From the NCBI RefSeq assembly GCF_002019695.1, contig NZ_KV917376.1, positions 3,128,040 to 3,192,039 of the forward strand: 64,000 nt of DNA, in the 5' to 3' direction. The first letter of the stretch is position 1, and the number at the start of each line of letters is the position of its first letter. The position numbers were made by a program, and so were the translations under genes. The notes beneath the pieces are model-generated. The model was not told where the DNA came from. It saw only the letters and a program-made list of their open reading frames with translations, and did not search any database. Of this stretch, positions 1-9,371 are shown piece after piece. This DNA comes from Evansella clarkii. GTDB lineage: Bacteria > Bacillota > Bacilli > Bacillales > Salisediminibacteriaceae.

Positions 1-27
1 CCTTTGATGTAAATGAAAAATTAAGAA

Positions 28-60
28 AAAGCATCCTCCTAAACCCGGGAAGGATGCTTT
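28..60 (-). terminator. Rho-independent terminator of the TVP38 gene
   Basis: A perfect 10-bp stem (AAAGCATCCT / AGGATGCTTT on either strand) is followed on the minus strand by a T-rich tract. It overlaps the last codons and stop of the gene at 39-707, so the hairpin is partly inside the coding sequence. Confidence 0.8.
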
Positions 61-707
61 ACTTCTTTTTCTCCACCTGATCCAGCTTCAAGCTTCTTCG
101 TCCAGAAGCGGTAGCCGCTGTAAACGACAGCCAGGAATACTCCATAAATAATAACCATATACAAAAGCTCCGACGGGTTAGTGACGATCGTGTGTCCCGC
201 GATAGCAAACAGAGCCATAGAAGGAAGTTTCCCGAGTCCGGAAGCTATGGAGTATGAGACAAAAGAAACTCTGCTGAGAGCAGCATATGCGTTTATTAGA
301 ATGGAAGGGATAACCGGTATCATCCGTAAAACAGTAATGGACATAAATGCATTACGTTCAAACAGCAATGTAACTTTTTTCGTAACAGTATATTTCAAAA
401 GGATTTTTTTCCCCATGGCATCAAAACCTCCATACCGGACCATCGAGAAAAAGATCATCGAGGCAAAAGTGGATCCCATCCAGATGACTGCAGCTCCCAG
501 TAAAGGGCCATACGCTGCGCCGATAACCCCTCCTACAAGAGGATAAGGAATAACTGGAAAGAGCGACATTAACGTAGCTATAACTGTTGTTAAAGCCACA
601 TGCTCCTGTTCATTATTCTGAACCCATTGCAGCAATGATTCATGATAAAAGAATAACAATGTGATGATTGCCAGTGCGCTGATAAGTACAGCAGATTTTC
701 TGAGCAT
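39..707 (-). CDS. TVP38/TMEM64 (SNARE-associated/VTT) family membrane protein
   Basis: A 222-residue integral membrane protein. An N-terminal hydrophobic segment is followed by the family core: a Pro/Gly-rich re-entrant stretch ([11 protein letters not shown], about residues 50-60) and the signature [18 protein letters not shown] near residue 130. The tail is basic and soluble. VTT/DedA-type proteins are linked to lipid scrambling and membrane homeostasis; the substrate here is unknown. It is monocistronic, with its own terminator overlapping the stop. A second member of the family lies at 12328-13032, with the equivalent LRSIPVMPSNLI motif. The family call is firm and the function is not. 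Confidence 0.85.
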   Translation of the reverse strand: MLRKSAVLISALAIITLLFFYHESLLQWVQNNEQEHVALTTVIATLMSLFPVIPYPLVGGVIGAAYGPLLGAAVIWMGSTFASMIFFSMVRYGGFDAMGKKILLKYTVTKKVTLLFERNAFMSITVLRMIPVIPSILINAYAALSRVSFVSYSIASGLGKLPSMALFAIAGHTIVTNPSELLYMVIIYGVFLAVVYSGYRFWTKKLEAGSGGEKEVKHPSRV

Positions 708-844
708 TTTACTATCTCCCTTAAATATTATCCACGAAAAATATTATACAGGAGATTTGGCAGGTGTGAAAGTGCGGCAGCCCTTTATAAATCTGCCTGA
801 TTTACGAGTAGGGCAGCATTATTTGTCAATAACGAAGGTGAGAT

Positions 845-976
845 TTACGAAAACGGGAGGTTCTTGTTGCAAAATCAGGGGTCTTACTTGCGAAGAGGAA
901 ATCAACCTGTGAAAATGGCGATTCTATTTGCGAAAAAGGAAGTTCAACCTGCGAAATCACGGGTCTTACTTGCGAA
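845..976. repeat. Array of TTGCGAA-like words at ~21-bp spacing
   Basis: The 385-bp gap between the TVP38 gene and sleL has no convincing gene. It contains seven variants of TTGCGAA in one orientation, starting at 845 (TTACGAA), 867 (TTGCAAA), 888, 907 (CTGTGAA), 928, 949 (CTGCGAA) and 970. The spacings are 22, 21, 19, 21, 21 and 21 bp. A longer duplicate, GGGTCTTACTTGCGAAGAG, occurs near 879 and again near 961. The spacing is two helical turns. The function is unknown. Confidence 0.75.
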
Positions 977-1092
977 GAGAAATCTCTGTTTGTAATCCCA
1001 AAAGCATACTTTTTGTAATATTGAATATCTGGTTCTAGCAGCCCCTCTCCGAAGCGTATGATAAAACGATGAAGAAGGAGAGGGGTGGACAG

Positions 1093-2379
1093 ATGCAAAT
1101 ACATGTCGTCGGGCAGGGGCAGACCCTGTTTGGTATAGCGCAGGCATATTCCGTTACTGCAGACGAGATTGCGAGAGCGAATGAGCTTCCTGACCCGAGC
1201 AGAATAGTTGTCGGGCAGAGTATTGTTATCCCTATTGACGGGCAGTTTTACTGGGTGCGCCAGGGAGACACGTTATTTTCCATAGGCCAGAGGTTCGGGG
1301 TTCCTGCACAGGAGCTGGCCCAGATTAACCAGATTACCCTTGAAGGGCGGCTTCAGCCAGGTACCCGCCTCTATATTCCCCCAAGGGCAAAGACTAATGC
1401 TGAATCGAACGCTTATGTAGAGCCAATGGGAGAAACAGTTTCAGAAAACCTGATCGCTTCGGCCAGATCCCGGGCGCCTTTCTTAACGTATCTCGCTCCT
1501 TTCAGTTATGAAGTAAACAGGGATGGTTCGCTTACAGCGCCGCCACTGAACAATTTTGCTGCCATTGCGAGGGAAAACAACGCCGGACTCATGATGGTTA
1601 TTACAAATCTGGAAGAGGGGGCGTTCAGTGAAGAAGTAGGTGCTGCAATATTAAATGACGAAGCTGCACAAAACCGTATGCTTGATGAAATTGTTTCAAC
1701 AGCGCAAAATGTTGGATTCAGGGATATTCATTTTGATTTTGAGTTTCTTCGTGTGGAGGACAGAGAGCCGTATAACCAGTTCTTAAGAAAAGCTGCCGCC
1801 CGTTTAAAGGAACAGGGGCTGTTAATATCAACAGCACTTGCTCCAAAAACGAGGGCAGACCAGCCTGGACAGTGGTATGAGGCCCATGATTTCCGAGCTC
1901 ATGGCGAAATAGTCGATTTCGTCGTGTTAATGACATATGAATGGGGTTACAGCGGGGGTCCCCCAATGGCTGTTTCACCGATTGGCCCTGTAAGAGAGGT
2001 TATTGAGTATGCTTTGACAGAAATGCCGGCAAATAAGATTATGATGGGCCAGAATTTGTATGGCTACGACTGGACACTTCCTTATGAGCCGGGCGGGGAG
2101 TATGCGAAAGCATTAAGTCCGAACAGAGCGGTTGCCCTGGCTTATGAAAGAAATGTACCAATTCAGTATGACCAGGAAGCCCAGGCGCCTTTTTTTGAGT
2201 ACACAGATGATGAGGGAGCAGAACATGTTGTCTGGTTTGAAGACGCGAGAAGCATTCAGGCTAAATTTAATTTAATGAAAGAGCTTGGGCTGAGAGGAAT
2301 CAGCTACTGGAAGCTTGGTTTGCCTTTCCCGCAAAACTGGCTGCTTTTACGTGACCAGTTTAATATAAGAAAGTTTTAA
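1093..2379 (+). CDS. sleL: Spore cortex-lytic enzyme SleL/YaaH (LysM-GH18 N-acetylglucosaminidase)
   Basis: Cleaves cortical peptidoglycan fragments during spore germination. Two LysM peptidoglycan-binding modules (about residues 1-47 and 51-95) precede a GH18 barrel (about 115-428). The GH18 catalytic signature DIHFDFE is at 211-217, with E217 the expected proton donor. At 428 residues it matches B. subtilis YaaH in length and is very similar along its whole length as I recall it, including the segment around VLMTYEWGYSGGPP. The ATG at 1093 is chosen over an in-frame ATG at 1069 because a Shine-Dalgarno tract (GAAGGAG, then GGGGTGG) lies between them and the protein then starts directly on LysM. 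No signal peptide is seen, as for YaaH. Monocistronic. Confidence 0.93.
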   Translation: MQIHVVGQGQTLFGIAQAYSVTADEIARANELPDPSRIVVGQSIVIPIDGQFYWVRQGDTLFSIGQRFGVPAQELAQINQITLEGRLQPGTRLYIPPRAKTNAESNAYVEPMGETVSENLIASARSRAPFLTYLAPFSYEVNRDGSLTAPPLNNFAAIARENNAGLMMVITNLEEGAFSEEVGAAILNDEAAQNRMLDEIVSTAQNVGFRDIHFDFEFLRVEDREPYNQFLRKAAARLKEQGLLISTALAPKTRADQPGQWYEAHDFRAHGEIVDFVVLMTYEWGYSGGPPMAVSPIGPVREVIEYALTEMPANKIMMGQNLYGYDWTLPYEPGGEYAKALSPNRAVALAYERNVPIQYDQEAQAPFFEYTDDEGAEHVVWFEDARSIQAKFNLMKELGLRGISYWKLGLPFPQNWLLLRDQFNIRKF

Positions 2380-2390
2380 GTATTTTCCTG

Positions 2391-2418
2391 AAGCATCTGC
2401 GAGATGCTTTTTTTTTGT
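2391..2418 (+). terminator. Terminator of sleL
   Basis: AAGCATCT-gcg-AGATGCTT stem directly followed by a run of T residues, 12 bp after the sleL stop. Confidence 0.85.
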
Positions 2419-2518
2419 AAAAAAACTCTGGCAATTACATATGAAATAGGTTACTATTTCGAATAACGAAAGATTTAGTTAAAGTGCGAAGTTACAAGAT
2501 ATGAAGCGGGTGAAAGAG

Positions 2519-3448
2519 ATGATGAACAAACCATGGGTAATCTATGTAATGCTTGCCCTCGCAACGAGCAGCTGGGGGAGTGCTTTTATCGCGGGAAATT
2601 ATGCTACAAGGGACTTTGAACCGATAACAGTAGCATTTTTAAGATTCTTTTTTGCGGCCGTTATCCTGCTGCCGCTGATGTGGACGATGGAAAAAAACAG
2701 GCCCCGTCCTCATGGAAAAGACTGGCTGCTTTTTGCAGCACTGGGTTTTACCGGAATTGCTTTATATAATATTTGCTTTTTTATCGCAACGAAAGAAGCT
2801 CCTATTGTAAAAAGCTCGTTATTCATAGCGTCCAACCCAGTACTTATTATCTTAGTATCCGCGCTATTTCTTAAAGAAAAAATAACCGGACGTAATGTTA
2901 TTGGCCTGGCGCTCGCACTTGCAGGAGCTGCGGTTATCATAACAGAAGGCAACTTTCTCTCATTAGTAAGGGCCGGATTCGAACCTATCGACCTGGTGCT
3001 GCTGACAGCGGTTGTTTGCTGGGCGCTTTACAGTGTTCTGGGCAAGGTGGCGATGCAAAAATTCAGTCCCCTCGTCTGCACGACGTATGCAGTTGTTTTT
3101 GGGACGATTATGCTCATGCCGCTGGCTTTGGTGGAAATGACATGGGACCAGGCAGCTAACGCGACTCTGCTCACCTGGGGTTCTATCCTGCATATGAGTA
3201 TCATTGTGTCCGTAGTCAGTTTTATAATGTATTACCAGGGCATTCGTGCGATTGGTGCAGGAAAAGCTTCTCTGTTTATTAACCTTATGCCAGTGTCCGC
3301 TGTCATTCTGGCTGTCATTCTTCTTGGCGAACCGCTGCTTCCGGTTCATATTGCCGGGGCCCTCCTTGTTTTTGCAGGAGTAACGATAGGCACCCGCGCG
3401 AAAAAACAGAAGCGAAAGGCAAGTGTGCCAATGGCCGCAGCAAAATAG
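2519..3448 (+). CDS. EamA/DMT-superfamily transporter
   Basis: About 310 residues forming ten hydrophobic segments in two repeated five-helix EamA halves. The first half begins ATSSWGSAFIAG, typical of the RhaT/EamA N-terminus; the second begins after about residue 155 (VVCWALYSVLGK). The C-terminus is basic (RAKKQKRK). It is probably an exporter or permease of small metabolites; the substrate cannot be read from sequence. An in-frame ATG at 2501 has no ribosome site. The tandem ATGs at 2519/2522 follow GGGTGA, so 2519 is used, with uncertainty of six residues. Confidence 0.85.
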   Translation: MMNKPWVIYVMLALATSSWGSAFIAGNYATRDFEPITVAFLRFFFAAVILLPLMWTMEKNRPRPHGKDWLLFAALGFTGIALYNICFFIATKEAPIVKSSLFIASNPVLIILVSALFLKEKITGRNVIGLALALAGAAVIITEGNFLSLVRAGFEPIDLVLLTAVVCWALYSVLGKVAMQKFSPLVCTTYAVVFGTIMLMPLALVEMTWDQAANATLLTWGSILHMSIIVSVVSFIMYYQGIRAIGAGKASLFINLMPVSAVILAVILLGEPLLPVHIAGALLVFAGVTIGTRAKKQKRKASVPMAAAK

Positions 3449-3557
3449 CTTTTTTTTGTAAGCTAATGTTTAAATGTATCCCTGGTGGCTTTGTTCCCTC
3501 TCCCACTGGCCCAAAAAATAATAAAATGTGGCTGTATCTCCTCACCCGCTATAATGC

Positions 3558-3583
3558 GGCAGCAAGGGGATGCTGCCTTTTTT
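3558..3583 (+). terminator. Terminator-like hairpin after the EamA gene
   Basis: GGCAGCA-aggggа-type loop-TGCTGCC stem followed by TTTTTT, about 110 bp downstream of the EamA stop. It is the only strong terminator in the gap and probably ends that transcript, or a short untranslated one. Confidence 0.65.
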
Positions 3584-3689
3584 ACTTTTTGCGACGAAGT
3601 TGATTCTGCGCAGTGAAATTTTTCTATAGTTGTATATGCTTTTGTCCCAGGCACTTCTTTCATAGGAGTATAAACGTAAAAGTAAAATA

Positions 3690-3885
3690 AACGGAGTTTT
3701 TCCGGTTATTTGGAGATTGGAGCTCGTTTCGTGGGTGGATAAGGGGAAGTTTTTCGGTTATGTACAGCAAAATCTCTCATATTTGATTTTTTTGAGTTAA
3801 TAAGCGGAAACGCTCCGTCTATTTTAGCGTTTTTTAACAATTATTATTAATTAACCGGAATTTTTTCGTTAATTTAATAAATAAA
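3690..3885. repeat. Intergenic palindromic words (TAA-CGGAA/TTCCG-TTA type)
   Basis: The 677-bp gap 3449-4125 contains no convincing gene. Its middle carries related palindromic words: AATAAACGGAGTTTTTCCGG (about 3688), GGGGAAGTTTTTCGGTTA (about 3744), AATAAGCGGAAACGCTCCG (about 3799) and AACCGGAATTTTTTCGTTAA (about 3853). Each is an imperfect inverted repeat built on CGGAA/TTCCG flanked by TAA/TTA. The resemblance to the other word arrays in the window is one of style, not sequence. Confidence 0.5.
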
Positions 3886-3972
3886 TTAAGGGCCCGTTAC
3901 AGGGTGCTTCCATACTGAAATTCGGCATTTCCCCAGAACTTGAGGAACTTTGCCAAATTACATATTAATAAG

Positions 3973-3998
3973 GCTCGCCAAATTGGCGGGTTTTCTTT
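3973..3998 (+). terminator. Possible attenuator/terminator hairpin upstream of the AAA+ gene
   Basis: CTCGCC-AAATT-GGCGGG (six pairs, one G-T) followed by TTTTCTTT, about 130 bp before the AAA+ start codon. It could terminate upstream transcription or act as a leader attenuator; no antiterminator partner was identified. Confidence 0.45.
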
Positions 3999-4125
3999 AT
4001 AGGACCAGGCAAGCTTCCATGTCCTCAAAGAAAAAACCTCATAATTTGCCTGCAGCGATAAGATTTGTGAAAATACAGTAAGGAAAGACTTTTCACCTCC
4101 TCTGAATTTTGAAAGGAAGATTAAG

Positions 4126-6474
4126 ATGACGCGTAAACAAACTAACACAGCAGCTATTGCTGACAGCATATATAAATGGGAAAACTCAGGTTTTTCAAGG
4201 CTGAAGGAAACAGAAATTATCAGAACTTTAACAGATCTTGAAAAGGAACCTGAAGCAACGGAGAAGCCGTTTCAGAACATGAAAGCTAAGCTTCTTGCTA
4301 TGGCTGCAGCAGCCAGATATAACAGAACTCAGCTATTGGATAAGAAGGTTGCCGAGAGGCTGGAAGAAGCTAAAACTATTGATGATAAAAATATGTATGT
4401 GGCTGAAACAGTTATCTATATTTATTCGAAAGTAATAAATGAGCAGCTTCTTAGCGATAAGTTTCCTGTGATTCGGGAAACCGACCACAGCCAGGGGAAA
4501 AAGAAAGCGATTGATAAATCTTTATATATGGCTGAGGAGACAGAAACGAAGCTGAACGAATGGCTGCCGAAAATAAGTGAGCTGAAGAAGGCAGCGGAAA
4601 CATCGGGGAACAGCAAACTACTGAATGAAACGAGATCTGGAGAAGAAATCCTCCTGGAAGCAGCTGAACAAATGGATGTCCTTAAGGAAGCTGCAGCAGA
4701 ATATAAAGCGTCTATTTCAGGAATTTATTTTTCAAAAGAAAAGCATAAAGCGTTTAAAACTGCGATTGATGCCGTTTCAGCTGCCGCAGAAAACTGGGAA
4801 GCCTGGCGGGAGTCCCAGCTGGAGGCAGTAGAAGATGATGCATTGAAGAAACTTCATTCCATGGTCGGCCTCGAGGAAGTGAAGGAGAAAATAAATGAAT
4901 ATTATCATTATCTGATCTATGAAGCTGAACGCAAAAAACAAGGATATCAGCTGCAAAATGAACAGTCGCTGAATATGATTTTAACCGGGAATCCCGGGAC
5001 CGGGAAAACAGAGCTGGCCAGGCTGCTTGCGAAAATTTACTATAAACTCGGTGTCCTTCCGAGAGAAGAAGTAATCGAAGCAGACCGTTCTCAGCTCGTT
5101 GGAGCATATGTTGGCCAGACAGAGGAAAAAACGATGGAAGTGATAAAATCCGCAGCAGGGGGTGTGCTGTTTATTGACGAAGCATACAGCCTGAAACGGG
5201 AAGGAGCATCCGGAACTGATTATGGCCAGGCTGCCGTGGACACTTTGGTATCAGCCATGACGAGCGGGGCGTATGCCAGCAGGTTCGGTGTCATTTTAGC
5301 AGGATATCCTGAAGAAATGAGAAATTTTCTCTGGAGCAATCCAGGCCTGAGAAGCAGATTCCCCGAAAGCAATCATATCCATCTCCCCGATTATTCCATT
5401 GATGAGCTAATAGAGATCGGAGAGAGGATGGCGCTGGATAATGATTACACTTTGACGGGCGATGCTCTCGCTGCTCTCAGAAGGCAGATTATTAAGTCAC
5501 AGGTTGACGAGACGTTTGGCAATGCAAGAACGGTAAAAAATATTATCTTAGACGCTATTTTTAAAAAAGGAGCCGCAGTAGCCAGAAGTAGAGAATATAG
5601 TTCTGAAAACTTTACCGTCCTCGACGAAGGTGCTTTTGAAAAAGAAGGAAAAGAAAAGAAACAGGAAAAATCAGGAAAAGAACAACTTAATGAACTGATC
5701 GGCCTGAAAAAAGTAAAAGATCAGGTGAAGATGCTCGCTTCCTTTGTGGAGGTACAGAAGAAACGAGAAGAGGAAGGTCTTCCTTCCGTACCTGTACAGC
5801 TTCACGGAATTTTTACAGGGCCTCCGGGGACAGGGAAGACAACGGTGGCAAAAATCTACGGGAAGATTTTAAGCGAGCTGGGCCTCTTAAAACGGGGCCA
5901 TCTTGTTGTTGCAGGAAGGAGCGACCTTGTAGCAGGCTATACAGGGCAGACTGCTTCAAAAACAAAGAAAAAGATCAGAGAAGCTCTCGGCGGTGTGCTG
6001 TTTATTGACGAAGCATATTCTCTTACCTTCCAGAAAGGCGCACAGGATTTTGGCAAAGAAGCTATAGATACAATGGTGGAAGAAATGACAAAACATGATG
6101 AAAACCTTGTCGTCATATTAGCCGGCTATTCTAAAGAAATGGAACAGCTTATCGACAGCAACCCGGGACTGAGCTCCAGATTCAAGAAAATGATTGAGTT
6201 TCCTTCATACAGTCCAGGGGAGCTCATTGATATTCTTAATTATTATATTGGTGAATTTGGTTATGAAATAGATAAGGGAACTGAGGAAGCACTGGAGGAA
6301 GCCATAGAACAGGAAAAACCTGCCGGTAATGCCAGGGCAATGAAAAACCTGGCGGAAGAAGCGATTCAGCGACAGGCATACAGACTAATCCAGTCGGGAA
6401 AGCAGGAAAATAAAGATGTTTTGACGAAATTAGAAAAGGAAGATTTTTCTATACTGGATAAAGGAGCAGAATAA
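4126..6474 (+). CDS. Double-AAA+ ATPase, CbxX/CfxQ (SpoVK-like) family
   Basis: 782 residues. A helical N-terminal region (1-245, largely Glu/Lys/Ala) precedes two complete CbxX-type AAA+ modules. Module 1 has Walker A GNPGTGKT (about 287-294) and Walker B VLFIDEAYSL (about 347). Module 2 has GPPGTGKT (about 564-571) and an identical VLFIDEAYSL (about 624). A charged linker (KEGKEKKQEKSGKEQ) joins them. Both keep SRFP/SRFK arginine-finger-like motifs, so both look active. B. subtilis SpoVK has one such module of about 320 residues. Start: ATG with GAAAGGA upstream. The thioesterase gene follows after 2 bp, suggesting cotranscription. Family members remodel protein complexes; the partner is unknown. 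Confidence 0.85.
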   Translation: MTRKQTNTAAIADSIYKWENSGFSRLKETEIIRTLTDLEKEPEATEKPFQNMKAKLLAMAAAARYNRTQLLDKKVAERLEEAKTIDDKNMYVAETVIYIYSKVINEQLLSDKFPVIRETDHSQGKKKAIDKSLYMAEETETKLNEWLPKISELKKAAETSGNSKLLNETRSGEEILLEAAEQMDVLKEAAAEYKASISGIYFSKEKHKAFKTAIDAVSAAAENWEAWRESQLEAVEDDALKKLHSMVGLEEVKEKINEYYHYLIYEAERKKQGYQLQNEQSLNMILTGNPGTGKTELARLLAKIYYKLGVLPREEVIEADRSQLVGAYVGQTEEKTMEVIKSAAGGVLFIDEAYSLKREGASGTDYGQAAVDTLVSAMTSGAYASRFGVILAGYPEEMRNFLWSNPGLRSRFPESNHIHLPDYSIDELIEIGERMALDNDYTLTGDALAALRRQIIKSQVDETFGNARTVKNIILDAIFKKGAAVARSREYSSENFTVLDEGAFEKEGKEKKQEKSGKEQLNELIGLKKVKDQVKMLASFVEVQKKREEEGLPSVPVQLHGIFTGPPGTGKTTVAKIYGKILSELGLLKRGHLVVAGRSDLVAGYTGQTASKTKKKIREALGGVLFIDEAYSLTFQKGAQDFGKEAIDTMVEEMTKHDENLVVILAGYSKEMEQLIDSNPGLSSRFKKMIEFPSYSPGELIDILNYYIGEFGYEIDKGTEEALEEAIEQEKPAGNARAMKNLAEEAIQRQAYRLIQSGKQENKDVLTKLEKEDFSILDKGAE

Positions 6475-6476
6475 CT

Positions 6477-6926
6477 ATGCTAATTTCAACAGAAGAAGTT
6501 ACAGTCAGATACGCGGAAACGGACCAGATGGGTGTCGTATATCATGCAAATTATTTAGTCTGGTGTGAGATCGGCAGAACAAGCCTGATTAAAGAATTAG
6601 GTTTTCATTATGCGGATATGGAAAAGAGCGGAGTACTTGCGCCTGTGACAAATGTAAACGTGGATTATAAGCATCCCGCAAGATATGGAGAAAACATAGT
6701 GATACACACATGGATTGAAAAATATAATGGCTTCCGGGTTACTTATGGATATGAAATTGTCAATGAAGCAGGAAGAGTGTGCTGTAAAGCGACGAGTGAA
6801 CATGTATGCGTTGATGCAGAGACATTCCGCCCTGTTTCTATCAAAAAGCAATTTCCTGACTGGCATGAAGCATACGAGACGAATAAAAAACCGGAAGAAA
6901 CGGTTGCGAACCAGACGCAGACTTGA
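6477..6926 (+). CDS. yneP: Hotdog-fold acyl-CoA thioesterase, YneP/YbgC family
   Basis: 149 residues of the 4-hydroxybenzoyl-CoA thioesterase type. The active-site region is YAETDQMGVVYHANYLVW near the N-terminus, with the catalytic Asp in TDQMG. It hydrolyses small acyl-CoA esters; the true substrate is unknown. The ATG has an ideal AAAGGAG formed by the last codons of the AAA+ gene, so translation is probably coupled. In B. subtilis yneP precedes yneQ, as here. The last 15 residues are polar and dispensable-looking. Confidence 0.85.
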   Translation: MLISTEEVTVRYAETDQMGVVYHANYLVWCEIGRTSLIKELGFHYADMEKSGVLAPVTNVNVDYKHPARYGENIVIHTWIEKYNGFRVTYGYEIVNEAGRVCCKATSEHVCVDAETFRPVSIKKQFPDWHEAYETNKKPEETVANQTQT

Positions 6927-6947
6927 TAATTGAAAATAATTAAAGAA

Positions 6948-6985
6948 AAAGGCGGGGGCTGTTCAACAACAGCACTTGCTTTTTT
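6948..6985 (+). terminator. Terminator after yneP
   Basis: A stem built on GCTGTT-caac-AACAGC, extended by an AAGGC/GCTTT base with mismatches, then TTTTTTC. It closes the AAA+/thioesterase transcription unit. Confidence 0.75.
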
Positions 6986-7159
6986 CTTCTCTGTTTCAAG
7001 TTTATTCGTTGCTTAGTTATCCGCCATTATGGGAATAACAATTTTAATATACCGGATATCTGAAAAAAGTGTGTAAGGTTTTATTACAAGACGAGCCTTT
7101 GGTGTTGAAAGGTATCAAGCTTTCCTGTTTAAATGAAAGAGATGAAAGGAGACGGGGAG

Positions 7160-7471
7160 ATGGCTTTTGGAATCAACAGGAAAGAATTAATCGAGTGGAA
7201 AACAAAGGCCGGAAATGGTGAAATCTCATTTCTGACCCACTACTGGCTGGATGACCGTTTTCCAGATTGTAATACGGTTACGAAAGCTGCTTGCACAGAC
7301 AGAAAAAAATTGGTTCAGTGGGGAAGAAGCTACGGGTTAAGGCCTGAATGGATCCATGACAGGGACGACCTTCCCCATTTTGATCTTCTCGGAGAAAAGC
7401 AGCGGGAAATTCTAAAAAAAGAAAATAAATATTACCAGCTTCAGAAATTAGAGAAGCGGAAGAAAGGATGA
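7160..7471 (+). CDS. yneQ: YneQ-like small conserved protein
   Basis: 103 residues, soluble, function unknown. Recognisable blocks are [20 protein letters not shown] and [20 protein letters not shown]. From memory these resemble B. subtilis YneQ, and yneP sits just upstream in both genomes. The ATG at 7160 follows AAAGGAGACGGGGAG and is preferred to an in-frame ATG at 7133. The stop nearly abuts the nadE start, so the two genes are probably cotranscribed. No catalytic motif is evident apart from conserved His/Asp/Trp residues. Confidence 0.65.
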   Translation: MAFGINRKELIEWKTKAGNGEISFLTHYWLDDRFPDCNTVTKAACTDRKKLVQWGRSYGLRPEWIHDRDDLPHFDLLGEKQREILKKENKYYQLQKLEKRKKG

Positions 7472-7476
7472 GGAGT

Positions 7477-8304
7477 ATGGCAGGTCTGCAGAATGAAATT
7501 ATTGCAGCTTTAAAAGTAAAATCTGAAATCGATCCAAAAAAAGAGGTTAGAGACAGGGTTGATTTTCTGAAACTGTACTTAAAGAAAACAGGTATGGAAG
7601 GCTACGTGCTCGGAATATCAGGAGGCCAGGACTCCACTCTTGCAGGAAAGCTTGCACAGATAGCCGTGGATGAGCTGAACGAGGAGGAGAGCACGGATAA
7701 ATATAAATTTATCGGAGTCAGGCTCCCGTATGGCGTGCAGGGCGATGAAGACCATGCGCAGGAAGCAATGGATTACATCCAGCCGACGGTCCGGGTGAAA
7801 ATAAATATTAAGCCTGCGGTGGACGCAGCGTTTGAACAATTTTACAGTGCGACAGGAGAAAGCTTAAGCGATTTTATAAAAGGAAACACGAAAGCGAGAG
7901 AGAGAATGAAAGCCCAGTTCGATCTTGCGGGCCACTACAAGTGTCTCGTTATTGGTACAGACCATGCTGCTGAAGCTGTAACGGGATTTTTTACAAAATA
8001 CGGTGACGGAGCCTGTGATATCGCGCCATTGTATGGACTTAATAAACGCCAGGGGATCGCGCTGCTAAGGGAGCTGGACGGACCTGAATTTATTTATACG
8101 AAGGTCCCTACCGCTGACCTGGAGGATGAGAAGCCTTTACAGCCTGATGAAGAATCCCTCGGGATGACTTATGACCAGATCGATGATTATCTGGAAGGTA
8201 AGGAGATTCCACAGGAAGCAAAAGATAATGTTGAACGGAGATACCGCCAGACTGAACATAAGCGGCAGCTTCCGCCGACTATTTATGATAACTGGTGGAA
8301 ATAA
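7477..8304 (+). CDS. nadE: NH3-dependent NAD+ synthetase
   Basis: 275 residues. Adenylates nicotinic acid adenine dinucleotide and amidates it with ammonia, the last step of NAD synthesis. The ATP-pyrophosphatase P-loop SGGQDST lies at about residues 48-54, and [20 protein letters not shown] and the terminal DNWWK are family hallmarks. Length equals B. subtilis NadE; there is no glutaminase domain. An ATG at 7468 overlaps the yneQ stop by 4 bp but has no properly spaced ribosome site. The ATG at 7477 follows AAGG and aligns with the known N-terminus. Confidence 0.95.
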   Translation: MAGLQNEIIAALKVKSEIDPKKEVRDRVDFLKLYLKKTGMEGYVLGISGGQDSTLAGKLAQIAVDELNEEESTDKYKFIGVRLPYGVQGDEDHAQEAMDYIQPTVRVKINIKPAVDAAFEQFYSATGESLSDFIKGNTKARERMKAQFDLAGHYKCLVIGTDHAAEAVTGFFTKYGDGACDIAPLYGLNKRQGIALLRELDGPEFIYTKVPTADLEDEKPLQPDEESLGMTYDQIDDYLEGKEIPQEAKDNVERRYRQTEHKRQLPPTIYDNWWK

Positions 8305-8322
8305 ACAAGTGTCAGCCAGGGA

Positions 8323-9189
8323 GTGATTAAAATAAACGGGAAAGCAGATTTGCATATGCATTCCACAGCCTCTGATGGCAGTTATACACCAGAGGAGCTT
8401 ATGAAAAAATGTGCTGAGGCAGGACTAACGCTTGTCTCTCTTACAGATCATGATACAACACAGGGCATTGCTCCGGCTAAAAGGGCCGCTGAAGAACTAG
8501 GCATGAAGTTTATCAATGGGATTGAGCTGTCTTCCCGGGCTGAGGGAAAACATGTGGATATATTAGGGTACGGTATTGACCCTGATTACGGGCCGCTTCA
8601 GGAGGCGCTCACGTTTCAGCAGAATATGAGAGTTGAACGTATGGTTAAAATGCTTGAAAAATGCAATGATGAGGGTATGGCCATCAGCTTTGAGGAAGTA
8701 AAGGTATACGCTAAAGGAGATACTCTTTCCAGGCCCCACGTTGCAAAAGTGATGGTTGAGAAAGGCTATTCTTCGAACGTAAAGGAGGCTTTCCGCAAAT
8801 ATTTAGCAGACGGAAAGCCGTGCTACGTTCCGAAAGAAAAAGAGATGACTCCTGCTGAGGCGATTGAGCTCATTCATGAAGCTGGCGGCCTGGCAATTGT
8901 CGCCCACCCAGTCTTTTATTCCCTTGATGATGAAATCTTTAAATGGCTTGTCTCAGGGGATCTTGACGGTGTGGAAGTGTACCACCGTGACCACGATAAA
9001 GCAGCTGTCAGCCGTTATAAAGCGCTGGCGGAGAAAGCGGAAGCCGAAAGGGTAAAATCTGTATTAGTTACCGGCGGCTCAGATTTCCACCATGAATCCT
9101 TCGGCAGAGCAGGGGAACTGCTTGGAGAAACGAAACTCCCTTATGAGCACGGGCAATTGCTGTACAATATACTGCTGAACAAGGTCTGA
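8323..9189 (+). CDS. PHP-domain phosphoesterase (TrpH/YciV-like)
   Basis: 288 residues. Metal-binding PHP motifs are intact: DLHMHSTASDGS near the N-terminus, LTDHDT, a conserved Glu in GIELSS, VAHPV and GSDFH. Characterised relatives remove 3'-phosphates from nucleoside 3',5'-bisphosphates or trim RNA 5' ends; which applies here is unknown. The GTG at 8323 directly abuts AGGGAG, an unusually tight Shine-Dalgarno spacing, so the exact start (possibly ATT at 8326) is uncertain. It lies 18 bp after nadE and is probably in the same operon. A terminator overlaps its stop. Confidence 0.85.
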   Translation: MIKINGKADLHMHSTASDGSYTPEELMKKCAEAGLTLVSLTDHDTTQGIAPAKRAAEELGMKFINGIELSSRAEGKHVDILGYGIDPDYGPLQEALTFQQNMRVERMVKMLEKCNDEGMAISFEEVKVYAKGDTLSRPHVAKVMVEKGYSSNVKEAFRKYLADGKPCYVPKEKEMTPAEAIELIHEAGGLAIVAHPVFYSLDDEIFKWLVSGDLDGVEVYHRDHDKAAVSRYKALAEKAEAERVKSVLVTGGSDFHHESFGRAGELLGETKLPYEHGQLLYNILLNKV

Positions 9190-9208
9190 GTTGCGGGCCT
9201 TGTTTTTT
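9178..9208 (+). terminator. Terminator of the yneQ-nadE-PHP operon
   Basis: AACAAGG / CCTTGTT stem with a 13-nt loop that contains the TGA stop of the PHP gene, followed by TTTTTT. Confidence 0.8.
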
Positions 9209-9371
9209 CTGTGGAATACAGGAGAGGTGAAAATCACGCTGTTTATTTGCGGATCCTTATGGGGTGTATTTATCAGCGGATCGGATCCTCATTCCGTTAC
9301 TTCTCGCCCTCCTTTTAACGTAAATAGGCATCAGTGCATAAAATAAAGGACGATAAAGGAGGTACTTTGCA

